Shown piece by piece: positions 1 to 7,581 of a DNA stretch of 64,000 nucleotides (the first letter of the stretch is position 1; every line of letters begins with the position of its first letter). This DNA is from Pelagibacterales bacterium SAG-MED50 (lineage in GTDB: Bacteria; Pseudomonadota; Alphaproteobacteria; Pelagibacterales; Pelagibacteraceae). Under the pieces are notes generated by a model. It was not told the DNA's origin. It did not search any database and saw nothing but the letters and a program-made list of their open reading frames with translations. The translations under genes and the position numbers were made by a program. The stretch spans positions 1-64,000 of the forward strand of contig JACWER010000001.1 in the NCBI GenBank assembly GCA_014653385.1. The letters run 5' to 3'.

Positions 1-1129
1 CTCTTACATCATTTTGAGATTTTTCATCAGTTTCAACAACTTTCTCTATAATAATTGGTTGATCATACACTTGATGTAATACTACAAATAATCCTGCAAA
101 TGCCATTAAAATGAAAAAAACCATTACCGATAAACCCTTTGTTACTCTTGTGACATAAGGAAGAATAAGACTAACTAATAATGCTATAACCAAAACTGCT
201 CCATAAGATAAGTCTGAAACAAAGCTTTGAAGTCTTTCAAATCTAAAAGTAACCAAGATATAATTTATAAGGTATAAGTTTAATGCACCTAAAATTGCTC
301 CAAACGCACCTCCACGCCCACCAGCCAAACTTGCACCACCTAGAACTAAAGCAGTAATACCTAGTAATGTATATTTAGTTCCTTGTAGTGGATCTCCAGA
401 TCCAACAAGAGCCGTAAAACATATTGCAGAAAGAGCTGCAAAAATTCCTGCTATCATATGAGCAACTATTCTTACAAGGTGAATTTTTACACCGCTTGTA
501 AAAGCTGCACGTTCATCTGAACCCATTAATTTTAGATGACCCCAAAAAGCCGTATGAGTAATTATATAAAATAATATTGTTGCCAATATCATTAGAAGAA
601 ATATAGGATTTAGAATTGTAAATCCTTCTCCCCATGGAAGCAACCAGTCAGGAGCTATTCCACCTGGTCTTGGTAAAATAACAATATTTATTCCAGCAAA
701 TGCTAAATATCCAGCTAGAGATACAATGATCGGTGAAACTCTAACAAAACAAACAATTAAAGCATAGAAAAGTTGCCAAATTAATCCCATTGCTATTGCA
801 TAAACAAACCAGCCAATTGGAGTTTGCAAATATCCAGCGGCATATAGTTGAATACTACTTACATTTATGAAACCCATGAAAGGACCAATAGACAAATCAA
901 CCCCACCTCTTCCGGCCATAGCTATAAATGTTAGAGCATAAGTGGTTAAAATTAAAGGAGCAGTAAGCATTATCGCACTTCCTATGCCTGATTGCGAGAT
1001 AAGTATTGGACTTCTAATTAAAGCAAAAATTAATAAAGCAAAAAAAATAAAAATAGGAACCATTAGATACTTATTTGAAGAAGTATCTACACTAGATCTA
1101 TAGGTTTTTAATTTTTCTATTATTTCCAT
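1..1129 (-). CDS. Ribose-type sugar ABC transporter permease, 3'-truncated by window edge
   Basis: The reading frame starts at an ATG at 1129 and stays open to base 1, so about 376 residues are visible and the C-terminus lies outside. The translation is very hydrophobic and carries two hallmarks of the RbsC/BPD_transp_2 family: GRGGVDLSIGP near residue 70 and VLGGASLAGGRGGAFGAILG in the C-terminal half. A cytoplasmic loop (GSDERAAFTSG) fits the ATPase-coupling region. The last visible residues form a polar tail after the final membrane segment. It starts 6 bases behind the stop of the preceding small gene and is the last visible gene of the operon. The family imports sugars or related polyols; the substrate cannot be read from the sequence. 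Confidence 0.9.
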   Translation of the reverse strand, partial: MEIIEKLKTYRSSVDTSSNKYLMVPIFIFFALLIFALIRSPILISQSGIGSAIMLTAPLILTTYALTFIAMAGRGGVDLSIGPFMGFINVSSIQLYAAGYLQTPIGWFVYAIAMGLIWQLFYALIVCFVRVSPIIVSLAGYLAFAGINIVILPRPGGIAPDWLLPWGEGFTILNPIFLLMILATILFYIITHTAFWGHLKLMGSDERAAFTSGVKIHLVRIVAHMIAGIFAALSAICFTALVGSGDPLQGTKYTLLGITALVLGGASLAGGRGGAFGAILGALNLYLINYILVTFRFERLQSFVSDLSYGAVLVIALLVSLILPYVTRVTKGLSVMVFFILMAFAGLFVVLHQVYDQPIIIEKVVETDEKSQNDVR

Positions 1130-1135
1130 TTTTTT

Positions 1136-1645
1136 TTAATCAAAATAAACAATTTTTATTTTATCAATTCCAAATTTATTTTTTAATTTTTTTTCACTTC
1201 CATTTATTTTGCTATAATCGATAACTCGAATTTTTTCGTTTAGTTCGTTATTTTTTTCTTGATCTAAATTTCTTTTTGGAATTATTTTATTGAACTCTTC
1301 ATGGTCTTTCGATGAATAGTTTGATTTGAGACTAATTTTTTTTTGTATTTTTTCCTCATTATTATGTTCAGAAAAATTATCTAGTTGATCAAATTTTTGA
1401 AAGTCTGATGGGTTATAATAGTTTATCTCTTTTCCCTTATCATTTTCATTATATTTAGGGGCTTTTTGATCAATCTTTAAAATATTATTAAAATAATTTT
1501 TATCAGAATTAGCATATTTAATATTATGATTATTTGATTGAATGTTATTTTTAAGGTTAGAATTAAATTTTCTAAAATTATTTAATTTTTCAAAATTAAT
1601 TTCATCTTCATCACTATAATATTTATGTTTATTTTCTATTTTCAT
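1136..1645 (-). CDS. Asn/Lys/Asp-rich protein of unknown function in sugar ABC operon
   Basis: I do not recognise this 169-residue protein. The ATG at 1645 overlaps the TGA of the ATPase gene by one base (TGATG), so it is probably translated by coupling; a TTG one codon earlier is less likely. The protein is almost entirely polar (N, K, E, D, S), with no signal peptide, membrane segment or obvious globular core, and is probably disordered. Two short hydrophobic islands break the pattern: KIRVIDY, and KIKIVYFD at the extreme C-terminus. A similar KIVKIVNFDDE stretch occurs in the C-terminal tail of the neighbouring ATPase. Its place between ATPase and permease genes argues for a role with this transporter, but that is inference. 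Confidence 0.7.
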   Translation of the reverse strand: MKIENKHKYYSDEDEINFEKLNNFRKFNSNLKNNIQSNNHNIKYANSDKNYFNNILKIDQKAPKYNENDKGKEINYYNPSDFQKFDQLDNFSEHNNEEKIQKKISLKSNYSSKDHEEFNKIIPKRNLDQEKNNELNEKIRVIDYSKINGSEKKLKNKFGIDKIKIVYFD

Positions 1646-3390
1646 CAAAAAGTTTTAACTTTTATTTTATTATTACTCTTATTATTATTTTCATCATCAA
1701 AATTTACTATTTTGACAATCTTTCTTTCTTCAGGTTTAGTTTTATTTTCAGCTTTATTTTTAATTATTGTTGAAACATTAGATTTAGCTGAAATAGTTGT
1801 TTCACCAACTCCAGCTGTTTGACCAAACATTCCTTCAAGTAAAGTATCAGCATTAATTTTATCATTTTCAAAAATATCAAATATTGTCCCATTTCTGAAA
1901 ACTATAACTTTTGGACATAGCCCAATAAATTCTTCTAGTTCACTTGATAAGAAAACAACTGTGTTACCTTCCTCAACATATTTTCTTAAATGAACATATA
2001 GGTCTCTTTTAGTGCTTATATCAATGCCCCTTGCAGGATCATTTAAGATAAGAACTTTTGGATGCTGTGCAAATGATCTTGCTATCATCACTTTCTGTTG
2101 GTTTCCTCCACTTAGTGAACCTATTAGATTATCACTTGGACCAGTTTTAATATTTAATCTTTCTACCTCCCAATCATAAATTCCATTTAGTTCCATCCAA
2201 TTAATAAAACCTAAGAATCCTGCTCTACTAGTTTTTTTGTAAAGAGGTACAACTAAATTTTCATAAATACTTAAGTTAGGAAGTATTCCTTCTTTTTTTC
2301 TATCACCAGAAACAAATGATATTCCATTTTCTTTTGCACTTTCTAATGAATTATATTTTAAAAATTTTTCACTAGAGTCTAAAATTTCAATAGTCCCACC
2401 ATGAGATTCTTGTACACCTGCTAAAATCTTAACAAAATCATCTTGTCCATTACCATCAAGACCTGTTATGCCTACAATTTCTCCTTTTTTGACTTCAAAA
2501 TTGACAGGTTTGCTATCTGGCCAAACAACTAAATTTTCTGCTCTCATTACAACTTTATCTGTTTTAGTTTGCATAGCTATTGATGTAGATTTCTCTCCAG
2601 TTTCTTCTCTACCGGTCATTAAGCCTATTAAATTTTTTTCATTAAGATCTTTTTTTTCTAACACCCCAACATCTTTACCATCTCTCATAACAGTTGCTTT
2701 ATCACTTATTCTTACTAGCTCAGCAATTCGGTGAGTTACAATAAAAATTGCAACTCCTCTGTCACGTAACTCTCTCATTTTTTTAAATAATCTTTCAGTG
2801 GAATCAAAATCAAGAGCAGCAGAGGACTCATCTAGAATTAACACTTTTGTATTATCTCTTAAGAAAGCTCTTGCAATTGTTATCCATGCTTTTATTGGAA
2901 GAGATAAATTAAATGCCTGAGTATATGGATCAACGTATTCACCAACAAGATCTTCCATAATTTCTTGAGCTTTAAGTACTTTTTCTCTTTGGGTTAAATT
3001 TTTGTACCAAAAATCATCTGATCCAACAAATAAGTTGTCTACTACTGATGACTCTTCAGCTATCATTACTTCTTGAAAAACTGTTGCGATTCCCATGTTT
3101 CTAGCCATTACTGGGGAAGTAGGAGTTTGACCAAGTATTGAAACTTTACCTTTATCTACTGGCAAAACTCCAGACATTGTTTTTGCCAATGTGCTTTTAC
3201 CACAGCCATTTCCTCCAACTATCGCGTGAATTTCACCAAAATTTGCATTGAAATTTACTCCGTTCAAGGCTTTGGTTACACCAAAATATTTGTGAACATC
3301 TTGGACGTAAATATCACCTTGGACAGTTTTTGACTTATCAGACAACACCTCTTTAGAGGTGTTGTCTTCTATATTTTTTTCAGCACTCAT
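1645..3390 (-). CDS. Sugar ABC transporter ATPase with two nucleotide-binding domains (RbsA/MglA type)
   Basis: This 581-residue protein powers sugar import with the neighbouring permease. Domain 1 (about 28-265) has a full Walker A (GGNGCGKST, 59-67) and Walker B (VLILDESSAALD, about 183-194), but its signature is degenerate (NLSLPIKAW, 161-169). Domain 2 (about 280-520) has a good signature (LSGGNQQK, 426-433), but its Walker A lacks lysine (GLDGNGQDD, 310-318) and its Walker B reads LILNDPARG. The intact parts therefore belong to one composite ATP site and the damaged parts to the other. A polar N-terminal extension of about 27 residues and a C-terminal tail of about 50 residues are additions to the usual length of about 500. 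Confidence 0.9.
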   Translation of the reverse strand: MSAEKNIEDNTSKEVLSDKSKTVQGDIYVQDVHKYFGVTKALNGVNFNANFGEIHAIVGGNGCGKSTLAKTMSGVLPVDKGKVSILGQTPTSPVMARNMGIATVFQEVMIAEESSVVDNLFVGSDDFWYKNLTQREKVLKAQEIMEDLVGEYVDPYTQAFNLSLPIKAWITIARAFLRDNTKVLILDESSAALDFDSTERLFKKMRELRDRGVAIFIVTHRIAELVRISDKATVMRDGKDVGVLEKKDLNEKNLIGLMTGREETGEKSTSIAMQTKTDKVVMRAENLVVWPDSKPVNFEVKKGEIVGITGLDGNGQDDFVKILAGVQESHGGTIEILDSSEKFLKYNSLESAKENGISFVSGDRKKEGILPNLSIYENLVVPLYKKTSRAGFLGFINWMELNGIYDWEVERLNIKTGPSDNLIGSLSGGNQQKVMIARSFAQHPKVLILNDPARGIDISTKRDLYVHLRKYVEEGNTVVFLSSELEEFIGLCPKVIVFRNGTIFDIFENDKINADTLLEGMFGQTAGVGETTISAKSNVSTIIKNKAENKTKPEERKIVKIVNFDDENNNKSNNKIKVKTF

Positions 3391-3406
3391 ACTTAGTTAT
3401 AAGTAT
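3389..3406 (-). other. Small AT-rich inverted repeat between binding-protein and ATPase genes
   Basis: A 7-bp inverted repeat (ATACTTA / TAAGTAT, loop GTTA) spans the end of the binding-protein gene and the start codon of the ATPase gene. It is AT-rich and therefore weak. It lies where other importer operons in this window carry much stronger hairpins, so it may modulate ATPase translation. It may equally be chance in such AT-rich DNA. Confidence 0.25.
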
Positions 3407-4608
3407 TAGTGAGATTTTGGATCGTATTTTGTAGGATCGCTTGGATTCTCAAAGAATGCTTCTACGTATTCTTTAGGAGCCCACTTGTCCATTCCAGGAT
3501 TATCCCAACCAGTAGAATTTCGATCACAATCTTCATTTAAGATTTGACTGATTTCATCGAAATTTTTTGTAGCTGGACCAACTAATATAGACTGAATCAT
3601 AGGACTTTGACCTTGCAAAGTTCTAATCATTACATCCATACCAAGTTCAACTTCATCTCCTGGAGGCCATGCATATATTGCTTCATCAATATATCCAGGG
3701 TTTTGTCTCCAATAACATAATGCTCCAAGTTCTCCACCTAAAGCAATTGGTGGAATTGGATCAAGACCAGACTGAAGTAAAGCTTGTAACGTTCCAGTTT
3801 CTCCTGAAGACTGTACCGCAATACCATCAACTTTTTTTGTATTTGTTGATAACCATTGTGATAGTTCTTTTTGAGCAACTTGCGAAGTCCAGTTATGTGC
3901 TAATTGTCCAACAACATTTACATCAGGGAATTCTGACAATGCAGCTAATACCCCTTTGTTTTGTTGGTCCGAAGCAGAATATCCTGGTATTCCTTCGATA
4001 ACTATAACATTACCTTTTTCACCAATAAGCTCAGCCATCCAAGCACCAACATAATAACCAACTAATCTGTAATTAACAGATGTATTGATTGAATATGGAG
4101 ATGTTGTAAAGCCAGTAAATGATAATGTAGGTATACCTTTTTCCCAACCATACTTAATAGTAGTGTTAAGAGCAGTTATATTAGAGCAACATATAATAAT
4201 TGCATCAACTTTACCCCCATCTATCATTTGTCTCATTTGTTGGATTTGTAATGAATCGTCCAAGTTTGATTGAGTAATTACGATTTCATCAACCATACCA
4301 AGTGCTTTCCATTTTGGATAAACAACTTCCATCAAACGTTCCATTGCACCTTTACGCCATGTATTTCCAGCATAAGTACTTGCATAACCAATAGTCCACG
4401 GTGGTTTTCTGGGACTTTTCCATCCCTTCATTACCGCAGGTCCTAAAGGTTGGTCTTTATCCATAAAGTCCATGTTATAAACATAATCTCTCATTTCTTG
4501 AGGAACTTTTTTTAGACACTCTGTGCATAATTCACCTGAATTAGCTGTGCTAAAGATTCCAAGAAGTGAAGAAAACATAATAACATAGATCATTTTAGTT
4601 ATTTTCAT
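3406..4608 (-). CDS. Periplasmic sugar-binding protein of ribose-type ABC transporter
   Basis: A 400-residue type I periplasmic binding protein that should capture the substrate for the ATPase and permease downstream. Residues 1-24 form a classical signal peptide ending in TANS. The mature part has the family pattern: an opening WTIGYASTYAGNTWRKG, then ...GGKVDAIIICCSN (a Peripla_BP_4-like strand-helix pattern) and a later DGIAVQSSG segment. At about 400 residues it is longer than E. coli RbsB, with an N-terminal insertion (ELCTECLKKVPQEMRD) and several cysteines (two in ELCTEC, CC, LCYW, EDCD) that could form disulfides. It is the first gene of the operon and has the strongest ribosome binding site seen here. 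The ligand is unknown. Confidence 0.88.
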   Translation of the reverse strand: MKITKMIYVIMFSSLLGIFSTANSGELCTECLKKVPQEMRDYVYNMDFMDKDQPLGPAVMKGWKSPRKPPWTIGYASTYAGNTWRKGAMERLMEVVYPKWKALGMVDEIVITQSNLDDSLQIQQMRQMIDGGKVDAIIICCSNITALNTTIKYGWEKGIPTLSFTGFTTSPYSINTSVNYRLVGYYVGAWMAELIGEKGNVIVIEGIPGYSASDQQNKGVLAALSEFPDVNVVGQLAHNWTSQVAQKELSQWLSTNTKKVDGIAVQSSGETGTLQALLQSGLDPIPPIALGGELGALCYWRQNPGYIDEAIYAWPPGDEVELGMDVMIRTLQGQSPMIQSILVGPATKNFDEISQILNEDCDRNSTGWDNPGMDKWAPKEYVEAFFENPSDPTKYDPKSH

Positions 4609-4613
4609 TTACC

Positions 4614-4619
4614 CCTCCT
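4614..4619 (-). promoter_or_regulatory. Strong Shine-Dalgarno of sugar-binding-protein gene
   Basis: Read on the minus strand the sequence is AAAGGAGGGGTAA followed by ATG, with a perfect AGGAGG five bases before the start codon. Most genes in this window have no recognisable Shine-Dalgarno, so it stands out. It confirms the start at 4608. The promoter should lie further upstream in the AT-only stretch up to about 4800, where several TATAAA-like boxes prevent a precise choice. Confidence 0.8.
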
Positions 4620-4826
4620 TTGATTAAATTAATAATGATACCTTCTCATGTAAGAAAAACTTTTTCTACGGTTTAAATATTATTAATTTTTATATATAAT
4701 TTTTATAGGTTAAATTTTCGTTTGTTTTAAATGAAAAAAATGATCTAAATTATGTTAAGTATATATTAAAAAAATATTCTATTAAGAGTTGAATAAGATT
4801 ATTTTTTGACAAAAAATTATTTCTAT

Positions 4827-5141
4827 ATGAAAAAATTAATTTTTATTTTTATTTTTATTCTAATGATCCCTTCGAGAGTTTTTGCAGATTATATTTTAGA
4901 GCCAGCAAATTGTACTTTGAAAAAACAAAATAATTGTGGAGCTTATCTTTACAATAATAAAACAGGAGCAACATATTTTTGTACTTTAGAAAAGTGTAAT
5001 GAAATTATGCCAGCTTTAGAAGAATTTATAGTAGAAGAAACTAAAGGTAAAAAAGAGTCTAAAAAATCAAAAATTCCTAAATTTAAAAAAAAAGAAAAAA
5101 AGAAATCTAAAATACCAAAATTTAAAAAAAAATCTGAATAA
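4827..5141 (+). CDS. Small exported protein with repeated basic C-terminal motif, unknown function
   Basis: I do not recognise this 104-residue protein. I chose the ATG at 4827 rather than an in-frame TTG at 4806 because it opens directly into a signal peptide (MKKLIFIFIFILMIPSRVFA). The mature part has four cysteines in a compact region (NCTLKKQNNCG, YFCTLEKCNE), suggesting two disulfides, then a very basic tail with KSKIPKFKKK twice. It is probably periplasmic; the tail could bind a polyanion such as a membrane surface, lipopolysaccharide or nucleic acid. It lies opposite the sugar-transport operon across a 218-base AT-rich spacer and converges on the next gene. Confidence 0.65.
   Translation: MKKLIFIFIFILMIPSRVFADYILEPANCTLKKQNNCGAYLYNNKTGATYFCTLEKCNEIMPALEEFIVEETKGKKESKKSKIPKFKKKEKKKSKIPKFKKKSE
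5064..5132 (+). repeat. Two-copy repeat encoding KSKIPKFKKK
   Basis: Bases 5064-5093 and 5103-5132 encode the same ten residues in the same frame, separated by EKK. The copies differ at synonymous positions (TCA/TCT, ATT/ATA, CCT/CCA). The peptide is therefore conserved while the DNA has drifted, which argues for selection on the peptide rather than recent slippage. Confidence 0.8.
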
Positions 5142-5147
5142 ATAGAT

Positions 5148-5618
5148 TTAATCTTTTGATTTTAATTTTTTAGTTTCTGCAATAGTGATTTCTATAGCTG
5201 ATCTAATCTCATTACAAAAATTGAGATCATCTCCAATAAAAGTTCCTTTAATAAAGCTTTGATTGGCAACTCCATTTTCTTTCATAAAATCCATATAATC
5301 AGATACCTGAACGCCCACACTATTTGAGTATTCTTTTTCAACATCTTGGTAGTTGACTTTTTTTATCTTTGCTAATGTCAGGATTCCAAATGGATATAAA
5401 TAATTTGCTGTTGCAAAAAAGCTTTTTGATAACTCAGGATGATCTTCTCTGGTTATTTCTGTTATTGCAGAATTTAAAGAAACACAACTTTTAATAATTT
5501 TATAAGTTAAATTATCATCTTCTAGAAGTTCTTGTATATTGTAAAAACCTAATCGTTCAACTTTTCCAGCAAATATGGGTGTTGAGAAAAAAATAAAAAT
5601 AATTATTAGTTTTCTCAT
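5148..5618 (-). CDS. Exported protein of unknown function
   Basis: I do not recognise this 156-residue protein. Residues 1-17 form a signal peptide (MRKLIIIFIFFSTPIFA, cleavage before GKVERLG). The mature region is predicted mostly helical, with two cysteines far apart (SCVSL and FCNEI) that could pair. It starts one base before the stop of the upstream class II aldolase-like gene (next gene ends at 5620), so the two are probably co-transcribed. It converges with the small basic exported protein. No catalytic motif is visible. Confidence 0.6.
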   Translation of the reverse strand: MRKLIIIFIFFSTPIFAGKVERLGFYNIQELLEDDNLTYKIIKSCVSLNSAITEITREDHPELSKSFFATANYLYPFGILTLAKIKKVNYQDVEKEYSNSVGVQVSDYMDFMKENGVANQSFIKGTFIGDDLNFCNEIRSAIEITIAETKKLKSKD

Positions 5619-5619
5619 A

Positions 5620-6345
5620 TTATTCTCTGTAACTTATATCCTCTTTATCAAGTATTTTTTTTATTTCTTTTAAATGTTGTTCACCCATGTTCACTGGATA
5701 ATTTTCCCATTCTTGAGCTGTTTTTTCAGCAACTTCAGAACTTACTATATTTAATTCTTTGTTAGTAGAAAGAGCTGTTAAATATGTTTCGCAGGCTTTT
5801 TCAAAATAATATAATTCATCAAATGCTTCAGCGACAGTTTGACCTAAAGTTAATATTCCATGGTTTGCTAGAAGCATAGAACGATTGTTTCCTATAGCTG
5901 ATGCCATTTTATTTGACTCTTCTTCAAAGCCTAGTCCTCCAAAATCATTATAAATTGAAACACGATTATAAAACCGCATAGTATTTTGATCTATTGGTTG
6001 TAATACAGGGTTTTTTAAGGCTGATAGTGCTGTAGCATATTTTGAATGAACATGAAGTATGCACCTAGCGTGAGGGACTTTTCTATGGATTGTTCCGTGA
6101 ATGTTTAATGCTGTTGGATCAACTAGTTCAGGATTTTTTTTAATCTCATCAATTTTGTTCTGTTCTACTAAAACCATGTCACTAGCTTTAATTGAGCTAA
6201 AGTGTAACCCAGAACCATTAACATAAAAATCGTTTGAATTAGGAAGACAAACACTAAAATGATTAGCTATTCCCTCGTTCATATTAAGTCTAGCTGTCCA
6301 TCTAAATGCTGCTGCTAAATCTTGTTTTAATTGATTTATTTTCAT
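5620..6345 (-). CDS. Class II aldolase/adducin-family protein
   Basis: A 241-residue cytoplasmic protein of the class II aldolase/adducin fold (FucA/AraD relatives). The zinc-binding signature is present: HVH in CILHVHSKYATAL and a third histidine in LLANHGIL. The region before it (PTALNIHGTIHR) has no glutamate where fuculose-phosphate aldolase carries its catalytic acid, as in many family members acting on non-phosphorylated substrates. Members cleave, epimerise or decarboxylate small hydroxy-acids or sugars; the substrate here is unknown. It diverges from the BKACE gene across 35 bases, so a shared promoter region and a related pathway are possible. Confidence 0.85.
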   Translation of the reverse strand: MKINQLKQDLAAAFRWTARLNMNEGIANHFSVCLPNSNDFYVNGSGLHFSSIKASDMVLVEQNKIDEIKKNPELVDPTALNIHGTIHRKVPHARCILHVHSKYATALSALKNPVLQPIDQNTMRFYNRVSIYNDFGGLGFEEESNKMASAIGNNRSMLLANHGILTLGQTVAEAFDELYYFEKACETYLTALSTNKELNIVSSEVAEKTAQEWENYPVNMGEQHLKEIKKILDKEDISYRE

Positions 6346-6380
6346 TTTTATTAATCTAGAGTATATTTTTTATTTTTAAA

Positions 6381-7268
6381 ATGAATAATAAAGTATTTAT
6401 ATCATGCGCTGTAACTGGTTCAGGTGATACTGCTAGTAAACACCCAGATTTACCAAAAACTCCAGAACAAATTGCAACAGCTTCAATTGAAGCTGCTAAA
6501 GCAGGAGCTGCAATTGCTCATATTCATGTTCGAGAAGAAGACGGAACTCCAAGTAGAAGATTAGAGTTATATAAGGAAGTTGTAGATAGAGTAAGATCTA
6601 GTGGTACTGATGTAATTCTAAATTTAACTACAGGGATGGGCGGTGATCTAGACATTGGACAAGGTGATAATCCCTTAGATTTTGGTCCTATGACTGATAT
6701 GGCAAATGTTATGGAAAGAATTGCAAATGCTGAACAGTTTCTGCCTGAAATTTGTACATTAGATGCTGGAACATTAAACTTTGGTGACAGCTCAGTAATT
6801 ACAGTTAATACACCAAATGATTTAAGAAAAGCTGCAAAAAAATTAAAAGAGATAGGTGTAAAACCTGAAATAGAAGCATTTGATTTAGGTAATATGTGGT
6901 TTGGAGCTCAGCTATATAAAGAGGGTTTATTAAGTGATCCACCTATGTTTCAAATGTGTTTAGGAATTCCATGGGGAGCACCAGCAACAACTTTAGCAAT
7001 GCAAGCAATGAAAGATATTATGCCAAAAGAAGGTGTTTGGTCTGGTTTTGCAATTTCAAAAAATGAAATGCCATTTGTTGCTCAAACTGTTTTAATGGGT
7101 GGTAACCCAAGAGTTGGACTTGAAGATAATTTATATTTATCAAAAGGAAAATTAGCAACCAATGCTCAGTTAGTAGAAAAAGCTATAAGAATAGTAGATG
7201 AACTAGGTTATTCAACTATGACACCAGCTGAAACAAGAGAAAAATTAAAATTAATTAAACATAATTAA
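6381..7268 (+). CDS. BKACE-family beta-keto acid cleavage enzyme, probably 3-dehydrocarnitine cleavage
   Basis: A 295-residue DUF849/BKACE enzyme. The family uses zinc and acetyl-CoA to exchange acyl groups with a beta-keto acid, giving acetoacetate and a new acyl-CoA. Visible motifs are the HxH metal pair in AAIAHIHVREEDG, the GTLNFGD block and LCLGIPWGAPATT, followed by PRVGLEDN. From memory, the overall pattern (NLTTGMGGDL, PLDFGP, NMWFGAQL) is closest to the members acting on 3-dehydrocarnitine to give betainyl-CoA. A carnitine dehydrogenase at 14.5 kb and a gamma-butyrobetaine-dioxygenase-like gene at 17.4 kb support this. It is followed without a gap by the small monooxygenase-fold gene. 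Confidence 0.82.
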   Translation: MNNKVFISCAVTGSGDTASKHPDLPKTPEQIATASIEAAKAGAAIAHIHVREEDGTPSRRLELYKEVVDRVRSSGTDVILNLTTGMGGDLDIGQGDNPLDFGPMTDMANVMERIANAEQFLPEICTLDAGTLNFGDSSVITVNTPNDLRKAAKKLKEIGVKPEIEAFDLGNMWFGAQLYKEGLLSDPPMFQMCLGIPWGAPATTLAMQAMKDIMPKEGVWSGFAISKNEMPFVAQTVLMGGNPRVGLEDNLYLSKGKLATNAQLVEKAIRIVDELGYSTMTPAETREKLKLIKHN

Positions 7269-7576
7269 TGTCAAAAATAACAGTCCTAGCAAGTTTTTAT
7301 CCTAAGGAGGATAAATATAACCAGGTTAAAGAAATTTTATTATCCATGACAAATCCAACAAGATTAGAGGAAGGGAATGAAGTTTATAATTTTTATGAGG
7401 AAAAAAATACTGAAGGTAAAAGTAAGTCTTTTCATTTATTTGAAATATATAAAGACACTAAATCATTAGATTTCCATAGAAACACAACACATTATAAAAA
7501 TTATAGATCTAAAATAATTGATTTATTGAGTAGACCCATAGAAGTAAAAGTTCTTAGTTCGGTTGATACTAAATAA
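7268..7576 (+). CDS. Small ABM-fold (antibiotic biosynthesis monooxygenase-like) protein
   Basis: A 102-residue protein matching the dimeric ferredoxin-like ABM fold: an opening strand KITVLASFYPKEDKYNQVKE, a helix, the HLFEIYKD strand, and HRNTTHYKNY with histidines in the usual helix. Its start codon overlaps the stop of the BKACE gene by one base (TAATG), so the two are translationally linked. The family includes quinol monooxygenases and proteins without known enzymatic activity. A role in handling the BKACE substrate or product is likely but unproven. Confidence 0.72.
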   Translation: MSKITVLASFYPKEDKYNQVKEILLSMTNPTRLEEGNEVYNFYEEKNTEGKSKSFHLFEIYKDTKSLDFHRNTTHYKNYRSKIIDLLSRPIEVKVLSSVDTK

Positions 7577-7581
7577 TTTTT

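Noticed and set aside
1136-1645. The Asn/Lys-rich frame as a spurious open reading frame
   Set aside because: No other gene fills the space, both junctions are tightly coupled, and the frame is unbroken over 169 codons; low complexity alone does not make it false in this genome.
4806-4811. TTGACA as a -35 promoter box
   Set aside because: A -10 at normal spacing would fall inside the signal-peptide codons of the gene starting at 4827, and no good -10 is there.
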